Origin: Deltaproteobacteria bacterium
GTDB taxonomy: Bacteria > Desulfobacterota > BSN033 > UBA1163
Direction of reading: 5' to 3'
Length of the DNA: 53,699 nt
NCBI GenBank assembly: GCA_016875195.1
Contig: VGRY01000023.1
Coordinates: 1 to 53,699 of the forward strand
Positions 33,701-42,101 of this stretch are shown here, piece after piece. Position 1 is the stretch's first letter, and the number at the start of each line of letters is the position of its first letter. The position numbers and the translations under genes are program-made. The notes below the pieces were generated by a model. It had not been told where the DNA came from, ran no database searches, and saw only the letters and a program-made list of their open reading frames with translations.

Positions 33701-34431
33701 TGAAGGACAGGAAAGGAGAGATCAAGTTAGATATCCCTGTTTCAGGAACTCTGGATGATCCTAAATTCAGCGTATGGGGAATCATCCTGAAGATCCTCGT
33801 CAATCTGATTGCTAAGGCAGCGACTTCACCTTTTTCACTTCTCGGAGCGATCATCGGAGGAGGAGAAGAACTCAGTTATGTCGAGTTTGAATACGGAAGT
33901 TTCGCAGTTGCGGAATCGAATGCCAAGAAACTTGAGGCGATTGTGAAGGCGCTCCATGATAGACCCTCCATCAAGATGGATATCGAGGGTCATGTGGATG
34001 TAGAAAAAGACAGAGAGGGGTTAAAGCAGTATCTCTTCAATAAAAAACTGAAGGCCCAGAAATTGAATGAAATGTTGAAAAAGGGACAACCGGCCATACC
34101 TGTGGATGAAGTGAACATTGAAAAGCAGGAATACGATCAATATCTCAAATTGGCCTACAAAGAAGAGAAATTCCCAAAACCGAGAAATGTCTTGGGCATT
34201 GCCAAGGATATCCCTGGACCTGAAATGGAAAAATTGATCCTGACTCATATCGAAGTCAAGGAAGGGGATCTGAGAAACCTTGCTTCCCAGCGAGCCATGA
34301 AGGTCAAAGAAGCCATCTTAAAATCACAACAGGTGGAACCGGAGAGGGTGTTCATCCTCGAGCCTAAATCCCTGGCGCCGGAAAAGAAAGAAAAACTGAA
34401 AGACAGCCGCGTTGATTTTAAGCTGAAATAA
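30793..34431 (+). CDS. Large DUF748/AsmA-like periplasmic protein
   Basis: 1212 residues from the ATG at 30793, preceded by GGGGGG. One N-terminal anchor (about 14-40) is followed by VKKLSETLKREVTITQIKLN, the DUF748 entry. Repeated beta-rich modules then share the pattern LTGGKVTFSDLSRNPTF / LQGGRVDFSDQSLKPEY, split by Pro/Lys-rich linkers near residues 350-370, 555-585 and 785-815. The C-terminal 180 residues include an OmpA-like stretch (SNAKKLEAIVKALHDRPSIK, then DIEGHVD). It follows the AsmA-like gene by 37 bp. Such giants are candidate bridge-like lipid transporters (YhdP/TamB class); this is inference. Confidence 0.85.
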   Translation: MGKFMQIYQNKLRPHLKQVVIGLVIFFVVFTLVGFFVIPPILKSVLVKKLSETLKREVTITQIKLNPYTLSLSVRGFLIKERGSSETFVSFDELFVNLESLSVLKLALVLKEIRLTNPYIKISRQPDLTFNFSDLIEKKGKEAPPAEKGKPFRFSLNNIQLINGSIDFSDDPKQTKHTVRELNIGVPFVSNIPSHVDIFVQPNFSAKVNETPYKLEGNTKPFGETLETTFNINISDLDIPYYLAYSPMKLNFELTSALLSVQIKASYIQPRDKQPSLTVTGNVSLKKVALDDSRKNPIFRLPLLEVDIAPTEPLRQIVHLSKISIQSPELEVKRDEKGVVNLQILLPEKSETKPAPQKSEASPPLALDIDEIQLTGGKVTFSDLSRNPTFKTILNPIELKVDHFSNGKEKKAAYALSVQTEAKESIKLEGEFSMDPLGAGGMLEVKSIPLKKYAPYYRDSILFDIEEGRIDFSTRYKYAAGEKEPEVLLSGLTFILNFLRLKKAEENEDFARIPNFSVRETDVDLNKREVKVGRISTQKGDFSVKRFKNGDLNVLKLFPPPPSSASPSVTQEKPAEDKTKGPEKPWIVSLKNLSVDGYAIRVEDQTPVEPVTMTVDDFKLLGENLSTAKNSKGKLSLDLLLNKKGTFSMTGVFGIDPMAADLKMNLKGLDIGPFQSYFTDKIKITLTSGAFSTAGNLSLGMSENKELKTTYRGEASLTHFASIDKQNAEDFLKWESLSFEDLNVGMNPLLVDVKGIALTNFYTRLAIHPNGSLNLQEMMVKEEPKKETDPPASQEKAAPPTQEKAPSAPKEKESPQNIKIGTVTLQGGRVDFSDQSLKPEYSVKLTEIGGRVSGLSSEETTLADMELRGKLNDYAPLEITGKINPLKEDLHVDLKVRFKDMDLSPMTPYSGKYVGYTIEKGKLSFDLQYLIVKKKLDSKNYIFLDQFTLGDKVESPQATKLPVKLAIALLKDRKGEIKLDIPVSGTLDDPKFSVWGIILKILVNLIAKAATSPFSLLGAIIGGGEELSYVEFEYGSFAVAESNAKKLEAIVKALHDRPSIKMDIEGHVDVEKDREGLKQYLFNKKLKAQKLNEMLKKGQPAIPVDEVNIEKQEYDQYLKLAYKEEKFPKPRNVLGIAKDIPGPEMEKLILTHIEVKEGDLRNLASQRAMKVKEAILKSQQVEPERVFILEPKSLAPEKKEKLKDSRVDFKLK

Positions 34432-34440
34432 TTATAGTAA

Positions 34441-34550
34441 ACGACTTTAATAAATTGACATCCATCATGTGTCATTGCGAACGAAGTGAAGCAATCCCAT
34501 GAGATTGCCACGTCGCTTCGCTCCTCGCAATGACTACTTTTCAAAGTCGT
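34441..34550. repeat. GTCATTGCGA-type nested inverted repeat
   Basis: Outer arms ACGACTTT (34441-34448) and AAAGTCGT (34543-34550). Inner arms GTCATTGCGA (34471-34480) and TCGCAATGAC (34525-34534), with further pairing GAAGTGAAGCAATC / GATTGCCACGTCGCTTC. This is a widespread bacterial repeat type. Confidence 0.8.
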
Positions 34551-34616
34551 TCACAATAGTGTTCCTCCGGGTATTGAGCGGTTAACATTTTTTTTAACTT
34601 CTTCGGCCTCCCCTTT

Positions 34617-34671
34617 TAACTCCCCCTTCCCCCTCTTATTTTAAGAGGGGGGAAGATGGATGGGGGCGTTA
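34617..34671. repeat. TAAC/GTTA C-rich palindromic element, copy C
   Basis: 55 bp, TAAC to GTTA, with a central CCCCCTCTTA-TTT-TAAGAGGGGG. Reverse complement of copy B at 4408-4462. It lies before mscL. Confidence 0.8.
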
Positions 34672-34778
34672 GATTGGGAGGTGTGGAGGGGTTTCAAAGA
34701 GGATATCCCAACAAAAAAGCCGGAAGAACCATTATTCCAAAAAGTCAATTTAAACAAGTTCGGAAAGGAGGTTTTAAG

Positions 34779-35234
34779 ATGCTGAAAGAGTTCAAGGAAT
34801 TTGCGATGAAGGGGAATGTGTTGGACATGGCGGTCGGAATCATCATTGGTGCGGCCTTTGGCACGATCGTAAATTCACTCGTTCAGGATGTGATCATGCC
34901 CCCCATTGGTCTGCTTCTGGGGAATGTTGATTTCTCGAACATCTTTGTTGTCCTCAAAGAGGGCAAGGTGGCCGGGCCTTACGCCTCAGTGGCTGCGGCG
35001 AAAACAGCAGGGGCCGTGACCCTCAACTTCGGAGTGTTTATAAACACCATCATCAGTTTTATCATCGTTGCTTTTTCCGTCTTTATTCTGGTTCGGACGA
35101 TCAATCGATTGAGGCGTCAGGAAGCGACTCCGCCTCCTGCCCCAGCGACCAAGGAGTGTATCTACTGTTTCAGCTCTATTCCCATCAAAGCCACCCGTTG
35201 CCCTCAGTGCACCTCCGACCTGAAGGGAGTGTGA
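34779..35234 (+). CDS. mscL: MscL channel with C-terminal zinc ribbon
   Basis: 151 residues from the ATG at 34779, which has a perfect AAAGGAGG site. The N-terminal [20 protein letters not shown] and the two membrane helices (about 14-48 and 81-108) are those of the large mechanosensitive channel, which opens under hypo-osmotic shock. The C-terminus is extended by a CxxC-x10-CxxC zinc ribbon (Cys127, Cys130, Cys141, Cys144) in place of the usual short helical bundle end. A longer frame from 34656 would read through a repeat and is rejected. Confidence 0.94.
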   Translation: MLKEFKEFAMKGNVLDMAVGIIIGAAFGTIVNSLVQDVIMPPIGLLLGNVDFSNIFVVLKEGKVAGPYASVAAAKTAGAVTLNFGVFINTIISFIIVAFSVFILVRTINRLRRQEATPPPAPATKECIYCFSSIPIKATRCPQCTSDLKGV

Positions 35235-35263
35235 ACAAAAAGGGGATGGAAAGGGAGAAGGCA

Positions 35264-36592
35264 ATGATTTCAAAGATCATCCATTTTATCAATATCGGCA
35301 TCTGGGAAATCCGGTTAAAAGAGTTGGACCCCCTCAAAGCCTTTTTCGTTAAATACCTGCGCATTATCCTTTTGGCAGCCCAGGGATTTTTTAGGGACCA
35401 CTGTCAAAAGACGGCCTCGGTCTTAACCTATTTTTCTCTGCTCAATGTCGTTCCCGTCGTTGCCGTGGCCTTTGCCATCTCCAAGGGTTTCGGTCTTGAA
35501 AAAATGATCGAAAAACAGATTCTTCAGATGGCGGAAAAAGCAAACTGGCAAGCGGACATCACAAACCAGATTATTACCTTCTCCCACAACCTTCTTAATC
35601 AGGCCAAAGGAGGAATCATCGCCGGTGTTGGCGTGATCTTACTCTTCTGGACCGTGATCTCCATTTTGGGGAAAATTGAGGAATCGCTCAATGAAATCTG
35701 GGAGGTAAAAAAGGCAAGAACCCTCGTAAGAAAATTTAGCGATTATATTGCCATCATGGTCTTCGCTCCGGTTCTCATGATCATCTCCAGCAGTGCGACC
35801 GTGCTCGTGGCCAGCCAGGTGAAGGTGATCGTTCAAAAAATTGCCTTTCTGGGAGTGTTCAGCTCAGTGATCTTCTTCCTGTTGAATCTGTTGCCTTACG
35901 TTTCCACCTGGATTCTGTTAACCATGGTCTACCTGGTGGTGCCCAATACACGAATTCCCCTCAGGTCAGCGATCGTAGGAGGAATCTTCGCGGGGACAAT
36001 TACGCAAGTCGTCCAGTGGTTATATATTAAGTTCCAGATCGGAGCCGCAGGTTACGGAGCCATTTACGGCAGTTTTGCGGCCCTGCCTCTTTTCCTGGCG
36101 ATGCTTCAAATGAGCTGGATGATCGTCCTGTTCGGGGCAGAAGTGTCCCATGCCAACGAGCATTATGAAACATACGGGTTTCAACCGGATTATTCCCGCA
36201 TCAGCATCTCTTCAAAGAAGTGGTTCGCTCTCAAGATCTTTCACCTCTTGACCCAAAAATTTTCCCGTGGAGAAACAGCATTAAGCGTGGAAAAGATTGC
36301 AGTACAATTAGAGATCCCGGTTCGGTTAGTGCGGCAACTCCTGTATGAATTAATTGACGTCGGACTGGTCGTTGAAACAACTGGAGGAGCCAAACACGAA
36401 ATTGCCTTCCAACCCGGGCGGACGATTGAACACCTGAGGGTAAAAGAGGTCCTCGATGCCTATGAACACCGGGGACTCACCTATGATGCTGTTTTTCAGT
36501 CCGATCCATCAGAAAGACTTTCGGAGTCAATGAAAAATCTCTCGGAGGCTATCGAAAAGTCGCCTGGCAATGTTGCGATCAAAGAGATTTAG
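35264..36592 (+). CDS. YihY/BrkB-type membrane protein with winged-helix tail
   Basis: 442 residues from the ATG at 35264, which has GGGAGAAGG upstream. Six hydrophobic segments span about 50-300 and include SVLTYFSLLNVVPVVAVAFA and QIGAAGYGAIYGSFAALPLF, the YihY signature. The cytoplasmic C-terminus (about 330-410, with LSVEKIAVQLEIPVRLVRQL) looks like a winged helix of the Rrf2 type, a common addition in this group. The role is unknown; the old label ribonuclease BN is wrong. It lies 29 bp after mscL. Confidence 0.88.
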   Translation: MISKIIHFINIGIWEIRLKELDPLKAFFVKYLRIILLAAQGFFRDHCQKTASVLTYFSLLNVVPVVAVAFAISKGFGLEKMIEKQILQMAEKANWQADITNQIITFSHNLLNQAKGGIIAGVGVILLFWTVISILGKIEESLNEIWEVKKARTLVRKFSDYIAIMVFAPVLMIISSSATVLVASQVKVIVQKIAFLGVFSSVIFFLLNLLPYVSTWILLTMVYLVVPNTRIPLRSAIVGGIFAGTITQVVQWLYIKFQIGAAGYGAIYGSFAALPLFLAMLQMSWMIVLFGAEVSHANEHYETYGFQPDYSRISISSKKWFALKIFHLLTQKFSRGETALSVEKIAVQLEIPVRLVRQLLYELIDVGLVVETTGGAKHEIAFQPGRTIEHLRVKEVLDAYEHRGLTYDAVFQSDPSERLSESMKNLSEAIEKSPGNVAIKEI

Positions 36593-36612
36593 AAAAAAAC
36601 GAGGACGTTAGA

Positions 36613-37584
36613 TTGAATCAAAGAAAGACGAGATCCTTTTGTTTCTTGTTACTGAGTCTCGTTGGGTTTGTTCTCCTTTCATTGAGTCATCCGGAGTTCT
36701 CTTCTGCTCAACATTCCCGTAGAAGTTCCATTACAGTGGGAGGGTTGGAGCGGACCTACCACCTCTACCTCCCTGCTTCCTATGAACCCTCCAAGTCCCT
36801 TCCAGTGGTCTTCCTCTTTCATGGAGGCGGAGGAACGGGGGAGGGGATGGAGAAGCTGACTCTCGAAGGATTTAATCGCATTGCGGACAGAGAGGGCTTC
36901 ATTGTCCTCTATCCGGATGGGATTGAGAAGCACTGGAACGATGGCAGGGGCCTTCAGGTTTATCGTGCCCATCGGGAAAATATTGATGATGTCGGCTTCC
37001 TATCCGCCCTGATTGACCACCTCATCAGAACTTTCAATATTGATACGACTCGAATCTATGCGGCAGGGATTTCCAATGGCGGACAGTTTTCACAACGACT
37101 GGCCTGTGAACTCTCCGATCGAATCGCGGCGATCGGGGTGGTGGCCATCCAGTTACCACAGCACCTTCCCTTCTCCTGTGCTCTGAAGAAGCCTGTTTCA
37201 GTATTGATGATGCCGGGTACAGAGGATCCTCTTGTGCCCTGGGAGGGAGGGGAGATCGGATTCAGGAAGGGACGCAAGTTTGGAAGGGTTCTATCCGTTT
37301 CGGAGTCCATAAAGTTCTGGACAACAAAGAACCAGTGTCCTTCATCGCCCCAGATCACCTCTGAGCCGGACCGGGACCCAAAAGACGGTACGCGGGTCCG
37401 ACGGGAAATTTATGGTCCGTGTAACCAGGAGACAGAAGTTCTTCTCTACACCATTGAAGGAGGAGGGCATACCTGGCCTGGTGGAGATCAATACCTGCCC
37501 GTGTGGGTGATCGGAAGGACGAGCAGAGACATAGATGCCAATGAGGCGATATGGGAGTTTTTCAAAAGGCATACCCGGCGTTGA
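36613..37584 (+). CDS. Secreted esterase, PHB-depolymerase/LpqC type
   Basis: 323 residues from a TTG at 36613. A signal peptide (1-32) ends SSAQ. The alpha/beta-hydrolase part shows VFLFHGGGGTGEGME (oxyanion hole), the nucleophile in GISNGG (Ser154), and a late histidine in EGGGHTWPGG. This matches the polyhydroxybutyrate depolymerase/feruloyl esterase (LpqC) family. The substrate is unknown, and no PHA genes are nearby. No strong ribosome binding site was seen. Confidence 0.85.
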   Translation: MNQRKTRSFCFLLLSLVGFVLLSLSHPEFSSAQHSRRSSITVGGLERTYHLYLPASYEPSKSLPVVFLFHGGGGTGEGMEKLTLEGFNRIADREGFIVLYPDGIEKHWNDGRGLQVYRAHRENIDDVGFLSALIDHLIRTFNIDTTRIYAAGISNGGQFSQRLACELSDRIAAIGVVAIQLPQHLPFSCALKKPVSVLMMPGTEDPLVPWEGGEIGFRKGRKFGRVLSVSESIKFWTTKNQCPSSPQITSEPDRDPKDGTRVRREIYGPCNQETEVLLYTIEGGGHTWPGGDQYLPVWVIGRTSRDIDANEAIWEFFKRHTRR

Positions 37585-37677
37585 GAATGTTTTTGCGGGT
37601 TCTGGCAAATTTGAAGGAAATGGGATATAAGTAAAAACCTACAATGGGGTGGGGAAAAGGTTTCAGGAGGAAATACG

Positions 37678-38667
37678 TTGTTGAAAAAAATCGCCATTAA
37701 AGGGACGGGGTCCTGTTCCCCGGAACGGGTTGTTCCGAATTCCTATTTTGAAAAGATCATCAACACGAGTGATGAATGGATTACGACCCGAACAGGGATA
37801 AAAGAACGGCGGATGATTGAGAAAGGCCAGGCCATGTCTGACCTGGCCACACTGGCTTCTGCTTCTGCCCTCCAAATGGCAGGCTTTTCTGCTGACGAGT
37901 TGGATCTGATCGTCATCGGAACCTCGACAGCAGACATGCTCAGCCCCTCCTGTGGCTGCATGGTCCAGCATCGGTTGGGTGCGAAGAATGCGGTTGCCTT
38001 CGATGTGAATGCAGCCTGCCCCGGGTTTATCTATGGGCTGGCGGTGGCCCAGAAGTTCTTGCAGGATGGTTCCTATGGCAAAGCCCTGGTGGTGGGTGGG
38101 GAGATCATCTCAAATCGGATCGATTACCAGGATCGCTCCACCTGTGTCCTTTTTGGTGATGGAGCGGGTGCGGTCGTCCTCGGACATTCAAATGGAAATG
38201 ATGACGGAGAGATCCTTGGAATGGATATTGAGTCCGATGGCGACCTCTGGCGTCTGATCCATGTGCCCGGAGGAGGTTCGCGAATTCCTGCCTCTCATGA
38301 GATGCTTGATCAAGGGCTTCAGTATGTGAAGATGCAGGGCAACGAGACTTTCAAACATGCAGTCCGCACCCTGGTCGATTCATCCCGAAAGATCATGGCC
38401 CAACAGGGGATCACGAGCGATGAGATCGATTGGTTCATTCCCCACCAGGCTAATATCCGGATTATGGATGCTGTGGCGGAAAAGTTGGGAATTCCCACCC
38501 AAAAGGTGATCATCACTGTCCATAAGTATGGCAACACCTCAGCCGCTACCATTCCAGTCGCCTTTGATGAAGCGGTCCGAAGCGGTCAGATCCGGAAAGG
38601 CGATCTCGTCCTGGTCAGTTCGTTTGGCGCGGGTTTGACCTGGGGGGCTGCCCTTTTCAGATTTTGA
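37678..38667 (+). CDS. fabH: Beta-ketoacyl-ACP synthase III
   Basis: 329 residues starting at TTG 37678, seven bases after a perfect AGGAGG. FabH starts fatty acid synthesis by joining acetyl-CoA and malonyl-ACP. The catalytic triad is visible: Cys114 in AACPGFIYG, His in IPHQANIR and Asn in YGNTSAATIP. It stands alone rather than with plsX or fabD, so a role in a special acyl pathway is possible. Confidence 0.93.
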   Translation: MLKKIAIKGTGSCSPERVVPNSYFEKIINTSDEWITTRTGIKERRMIEKGQAMSDLATLASASALQMAGFSADELDLIVIGTSTADMLSPSCGCMVQHRLGAKNAVAFDVNAACPGFIYGLAVAQKFLQDGSYGKALVVGGEIISNRIDYQDRSTCVLFGDGAGAVVLGHSNGNDDGEILGMDIESDGDLWRLIHVPGGGSRIPASHEMLDQGLQYVKMQGNETFKHAVRTLVDSSRKIMAQQGITSDEIDWFIPHQANIRIMDAVAEKLGIPTQKVIITVHKYGNTSAATIPVAFDEAVRSGQIRKGDLVLVSSFGAGLTWGAALFRF

Positions 38668-38690
38668 TCCATTCGTCCTTCCATTATTTT

Positions 38691-38719
38691 TTGACCTCCA
38701 GAACCCTTTCTGCTACAAT
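38691..38719 (+). promoter_or_regulatory. Candidate promoter of radA
   Basis: TTGACC (38691-38696), a 17-bp spacer, and TACAAT (38714-38719). The expected start near 38726 gives a leader of about 155 bases before radA. Confidence 0.6.
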
Positions 38720-38767
38720 GCCCACATCTTTTCTTTAGGATCAAAGAAAATATTGTTTGACGGTGAA

Positions 38768-38847
38768 GATGCTCGTATCGTAGGCCGAAGCTCGAAATTG
38801 GAAGTTCGAGTCTCAAGTTTCGATAGACGAGTTTCGATACGAGCGTC
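38768..38847 (+). promoter_or_regulatory. Structured leader (or palindromic repeat) before radA
   Basis: A 13-bp stem with one G-U pair joins 38768-38780 (GATGCTCGTATCG) and 38835-38847 (CGATACGAGCGTC). Inside, CTCGAA (38791-38796) and TTCGAG (38805-38810) form a second stem. If transcribed from the promoter at 38691, it lies entirely in the 5' leader. It may equally be a dispersed DNA repeat. No known riboswitch class was recognised. Confidence 0.5.
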
Positions 38848-38882
38848 AATAACGATGAACGTTTACTTTACTCGATCCTCTT

Positions 38883-40247
38883 ATGGCCAAAGCAAAGACC
38901 CAATTCGTTTGTCAGTCCTGCGGATATCAGGCTCCGAAATGGCTGGGAAGATGTCCTGGATGTCAGGCTTGGAACACCTTTGTGGAGGAACGGATTGTTG
39001 AGGAGAAGGTTCCCGAACGAGACCTTCTCGGTTTCGAGACCCATGCTGTTCCAACAGCCATCACTGAGATTATTGGCGAGGAGAAAGGCAGATTCCGGGT
39101 TGGCATCGGAGAATTCGATCGGGTTCTGGGAGGAGGGATTGTTTTTGGATCGGTGATCCTGGTCGGAGGCGATCCTGGGATCGGGAAGTCAACTCTCCTT
39201 CTTCAGATGATGAGCCACCTGGCATCTGCGGGTAAAAAGGTCCTCTATGTCTCCGGAGAGGAATCGCTTCAACAGACCAAAATGAGGGCAGACCGCCTGG
39301 GGATTTCCTCAGATCATCTCTTCGTGGTCTCAGAGACATCTCTGGAGAAGATCCTTCAAGACATCCAAACACTCAAACCTTCAACCGTGGTGATTGATTC
39401 CATCCAGACAATCTATTCCTCTGACCTTCCTTCAACGCCGGGGTCGATCGGTCAGGTCAGAGAGGCATCGAGCAGATTGCTTTATCTGGCCAAGCATCTG
39501 TCCATCCCCATCTTTCTCGTTGGCCACGTGACGAAAGAGGGTTTTATCGCAGGGCCGAAGGTTCTGGAGCATATGGTGGACACTGTCCTCTATATCGAGG
39601 GGGAAGCCAATCACGCTTTCCGGATACTGAGGGCGGTGAAGAACCGCTTCGGCTCCACCAATGAGATTGGCGTTTTCGAAATGAAGGATTCCGGACTGGT
39701 AGAGGTCATCAACCCTTCGGAGTTTTTTCTTTCAGAGCGAACCCAACCTGCCTCTGGTTCCGTGGTGATGCCCAGCATCGAAGGGTCCAGACCGATTCTC
39801 ATTGAACTCCAGGCGCTGGTCGTTCCCACCAACCTGGGCGTTCCACGGCGCATGGCTCAGGGGATTGATAGCCAGCGGGTATCGCTTTTAGTCGCCGTGA
39901 TGGAGAAGAGGCTGGGGGTACACCTGTTTAACCATGATATTTTTTTAAACATTGCCGGCGGAATGAAAGTGGAAGAGCCCGGAGCTGATTTAGGTATCAT
40001 CGCCGCCATTACATCAAGTTTCCGGAATAAAGTGATCGATCCTGAAATGGCCGTTTTTGGAGAGGTGGGGCTGGGAGGCGAGATAAGAGGGGTGAGCCAA
40101 TCAGAAGTCAGGTTAAAGGAAGCGGTAAGGCTAGGATTTAAACGGATCCTTCTCCCAGCGCCGAACCAGGAAAAGATCAGAGGGATGAAAGGGATCGAAT
40201 TGATCGGCGTTAGAACCGTTGGAGAAGCGATTGAAAAACTATTTTAA
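38883..40247 (+). CDS. radA: DNA repair protein RadA (Sms)
   Basis: 454 residues. The zinc finger uses Cys10, Cys13, Cys24 and Cys27 (CQSCGYQAPKWLGRCPGC). The Walker A is GGDPGIGKST (95-104). The KNRFG motif of RadA follows, and the C-terminus is Lon-protease-like but inactive. RadA drives branch migration in recombination. The ATG follows the structured leader described above. Confidence 0.96.
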   Translation: MAKAKTQFVCQSCGYQAPKWLGRCPGCQAWNTFVEERIVEEKVPERDLLGFETHAVPTAITEIIGEEKGRFRVGIGEFDRVLGGGIVFGSVILVGGDPGIGKSTLLLQMMSHLASAGKKVLYVSGEESLQQTKMRADRLGISSDHLFVVSETSLEKILQDIQTLKPSTVVIDSIQTIYSSDLPSTPGSIGQVREASSRLLYLAKHLSIPIFLVGHVTKEGFIAGPKVLEHMVDTVLYIEGEANHAFRILRAVKNRFGSTNEIGVFEMKDSGLVEVINPSEFFLSERTQPASGSVVMPSIEGSRPILIELQALVVPTNLGVPRRMAQGIDSQRVSLLVAVMEKRLGVHLFNHDIFLNIAGGMKVEEPGADLGIIAAITSSFRNKVIDPEMAVFGEVGLGGEIRGVSQSEVRLKEAVRLGFKRILLPAPNQEKIRGMKGIELIGVRTVGEAIEKLF

Positions 40248-40283
40248 ATTCTTTCGGCCTTCATACGGGTGGATTCTCTTTGT

Positions 40284-40332
40284 TAACCCCTCCACACCTC
40301 CCCTTAATTTAAGGGGAGGCTGGGTGGAGTTA
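40284..40332. repeat. TAAC/GTTA C-rich palindromic element, copy D
   Basis: 49 bp, TAAC to GTTA, with a perfect palindrome CCTCCCCTTAA-t-TTAAGGGGAGG at its centre and outer CTCCAC/GTGGAG. It follows radA and could also act as a terminator-like barrier. Confidence 0.8.
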
Positions 40333-40406
40333 TGATAGGGAGTCTATTAAAAAAGGGGAATTTACCCACTCAATATCAAGATGAAACCTAAAGATTAGGG
40401 GGTTTT

Positions 40407-42008
40407 ATGAAGAAGTTCATCATCGAACTGTTTTTGATCGTCTTAATCTTTTTATCCCTCTCCCTTGCTCAGGGGCAGGAGAAGCCTACTGGTCCGGGAG
40501 AGATGTACGATTCCGCGATGGGGCTCTTTCACAAGGGCAAATATCAGGAAGCCATCGGAGGATTTTCAAAACTGATCCAGTCCTTTCCCACCAGCAAACT
40601 GGCCTCCTATGCCCACTATATGATGGGGCGGTCCTTTATAAAAATGGAAAAGTATGAGGAGGCCATTGAGAAATTTGAATACTATCTCAAAACCTATCCT
40701 GACGGAGACCGTGTGAAGGATTCGGAGCAGGGTTTGAAGGTAGCCCGGGAGAAGATCAGACCGAAGAAGGAGATCGGCGGAACGGTGGTGGAAGTGAAAC
40801 CTGTTCCTGAGACACCGAAAAAGGAAGAGGTGAAAGCTTCCTCGGAGAAACCGGTGACCGAGGTGGTGTCCGAGACAAAGAAGGCCAAGAGACGGGTCTG
40901 CGCTCAGATTTCATATTTAGATGCAAAGAATTTCGCTGAAGTCGAGAAGAGAGTCAAGGAATTAAAAGATGCGGGCGTGGACACAGTCATCTTCAGGGTC
41001 TTTCAGAACAAAGGCGACCGGATGTATAAATTTGCAAAGACTCGTCATGAAGAGGGGGTCTTCTTCAAGACGGAGCATGCGCCGGTTGTGGATGACATTT
41101 TAGGCAAGATCGTAGAGATCGTTCAGCGCCAGGAGCTTCAATTTTTTGCCTGGATGACAACGCGTTATGCAACCTACGGGGTTGAAAAGCAGATGGAGTA
41201 CCGATCAAAACAATACAATTTCGAAACTAAGAAGATGGAGGCGGGAAGGGGGTTGAACCTGTTTCATCACGAGGTTCTCCTTCGATTAGAGGGGCTTTTT
41301 CGCGACCTTGGCCGTTACCCCATTGATGGAGTTCTATTTCAGGATGATCTGATCTTCCGGCATAACGAAGATTTCAGCATCGAGGCGAACAAAGCCTTCT
41401 TAAAAGATTTTGGATATTCTCCTACCCCGGATATCTTCTATGTCGACCCTTTTAAATCGGATTCAGGAAAGTATTACGTCAAGGGATATACAGAACAATT
41501 CTGGACCTGGGCGAAATGGAAGAACCGCTATTTGATGGATGTGGCCATGCGGCTGGTGGCAGCGGCCAAGGAATCGAATCCGAAGTTGCAGTTTGCGATC
41601 AACCTCTATTTTGAAGCGATTCTGAACGATTCGAATGGTGTTGCCTGGTTTTCACAGACTCTGGAAGAAGCCCTGAATAAAGGATTCGACTACTTTGCCA
41701 TCATGGCCTATCATCGCCAGACAATGAAAGGAAGAGGGATTGAATTAAAAGAGTCAATCGATCTGATATCCGAAGCTGCGCAGAAGGCGATCCAATCCGT
41801 AGGTGATCCCTCTCGAGTGATGATGAAAATTTGGATCCTCGATTGGAAAAGTAATGAAGTGGTAGGTTATGAGCTTGCCCCGCAAAAAGAGATCGAAGAG
41901 ATTCTTGGAAAGGTTCTAGAAAAAGGAGAAGTCAGTTTAGCCTTTGTCCCTTACATCCATCAATTTCCCCTCCGCCAACTCAAAGGCAAGTGGACTGGAA
42001 CAAAATAG
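40407..42008 (+). CDS. TPR protein fused to PgaB-like glycosidase domain
   Basis: 533 residues. A signal peptide (1-22) is followed by YbgF-like TPR repeats (about 30-115, with AMGLFHKGKYQEAIGGFSKL), a Lys/Glu/Pro linker (115-165), and a TIM-barrel-like domain (165-533). The latter resembles the C-terminal domain of PgaB (GHL13 type), shown by FFAWMTTRYATYG, GVLFQDDLIFRHNEDFS, WTWAKWKNRYLMD, INLYFEAILNDS and FDYFAIMAYHRQ. PgaB acts on the biofilm polymer poly-N-acetylglucosamine. The deacetylase domain and other pga genes are missing, so its polymer is unknown. Confidence 0.75.
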   Translation: MKKFIIELFLIVLIFLSLSLAQGQEKPTGPGEMYDSAMGLFHKGKYQEAIGGFSKLIQSFPTSKLASYAHYMMGRSFIKMEKYEEAIEKFEYYLKTYPDGDRVKDSEQGLKVAREKIRPKKEIGGTVVEVKPVPETPKKEEVKASSEKPVTEVVSETKKAKRRVCAQISYLDAKNFAEVEKRVKELKDAGVDTVIFRVFQNKGDRMYKFAKTRHEEGVFFKTEHAPVVDDILGKIVEIVQRQELQFFAWMTTRYATYGVEKQMEYRSKQYNFETKKMEAGRGLNLFHHEVLLRLEGLFRDLGRYPIDGVLFQDDLIFRHNEDFSIEANKAFLKDFGYSPTPDIFYVDPFKSDSGKYYVKGYTEQFWTWAKWKNRYLMDVAMRLVAAAKESNPKLQFAINLYFEAILNDSNGVAWFSQTLEEALNKGFDYFAIMAYHRQTMKGRGIELKESIDLISEAAQKAIQSVGDPSRVMMKIWILDWKSNEVVGYELAPQKEIEEILGKVLEKGEVSLAFVPYIHQFPLRQLKGKWTGTK

Positions 42009-42100
42009 TTTAGAATTAAGAGTTTTGAATTAAAAATTATTTTTAAATTCTTCGTTTTCAACTCATAACTCATAACTCATAACTCAAACCTAAGACACTT
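42009..42100. repeat. AACTCATAACTC tandem repeat
   Basis: CAACTCATAACTCATAACTC-like direct repeats (about 42058-42085), preceded by an inverted A/T-rich part (GAATTAAGAGTTTTGAATT). This is a noncoding gap between convergent genes. The same family occurs near 49262-49290. Confidence 0.6.
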
Positions 42101-42101
42101 C

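Noticed and set aside
34656-34778. 41-codon N-terminal extension of MscL
   Set aside because: It is read from a repeat. The ATG at 34779 has a perfect ribosome binding site and the family N-terminus.
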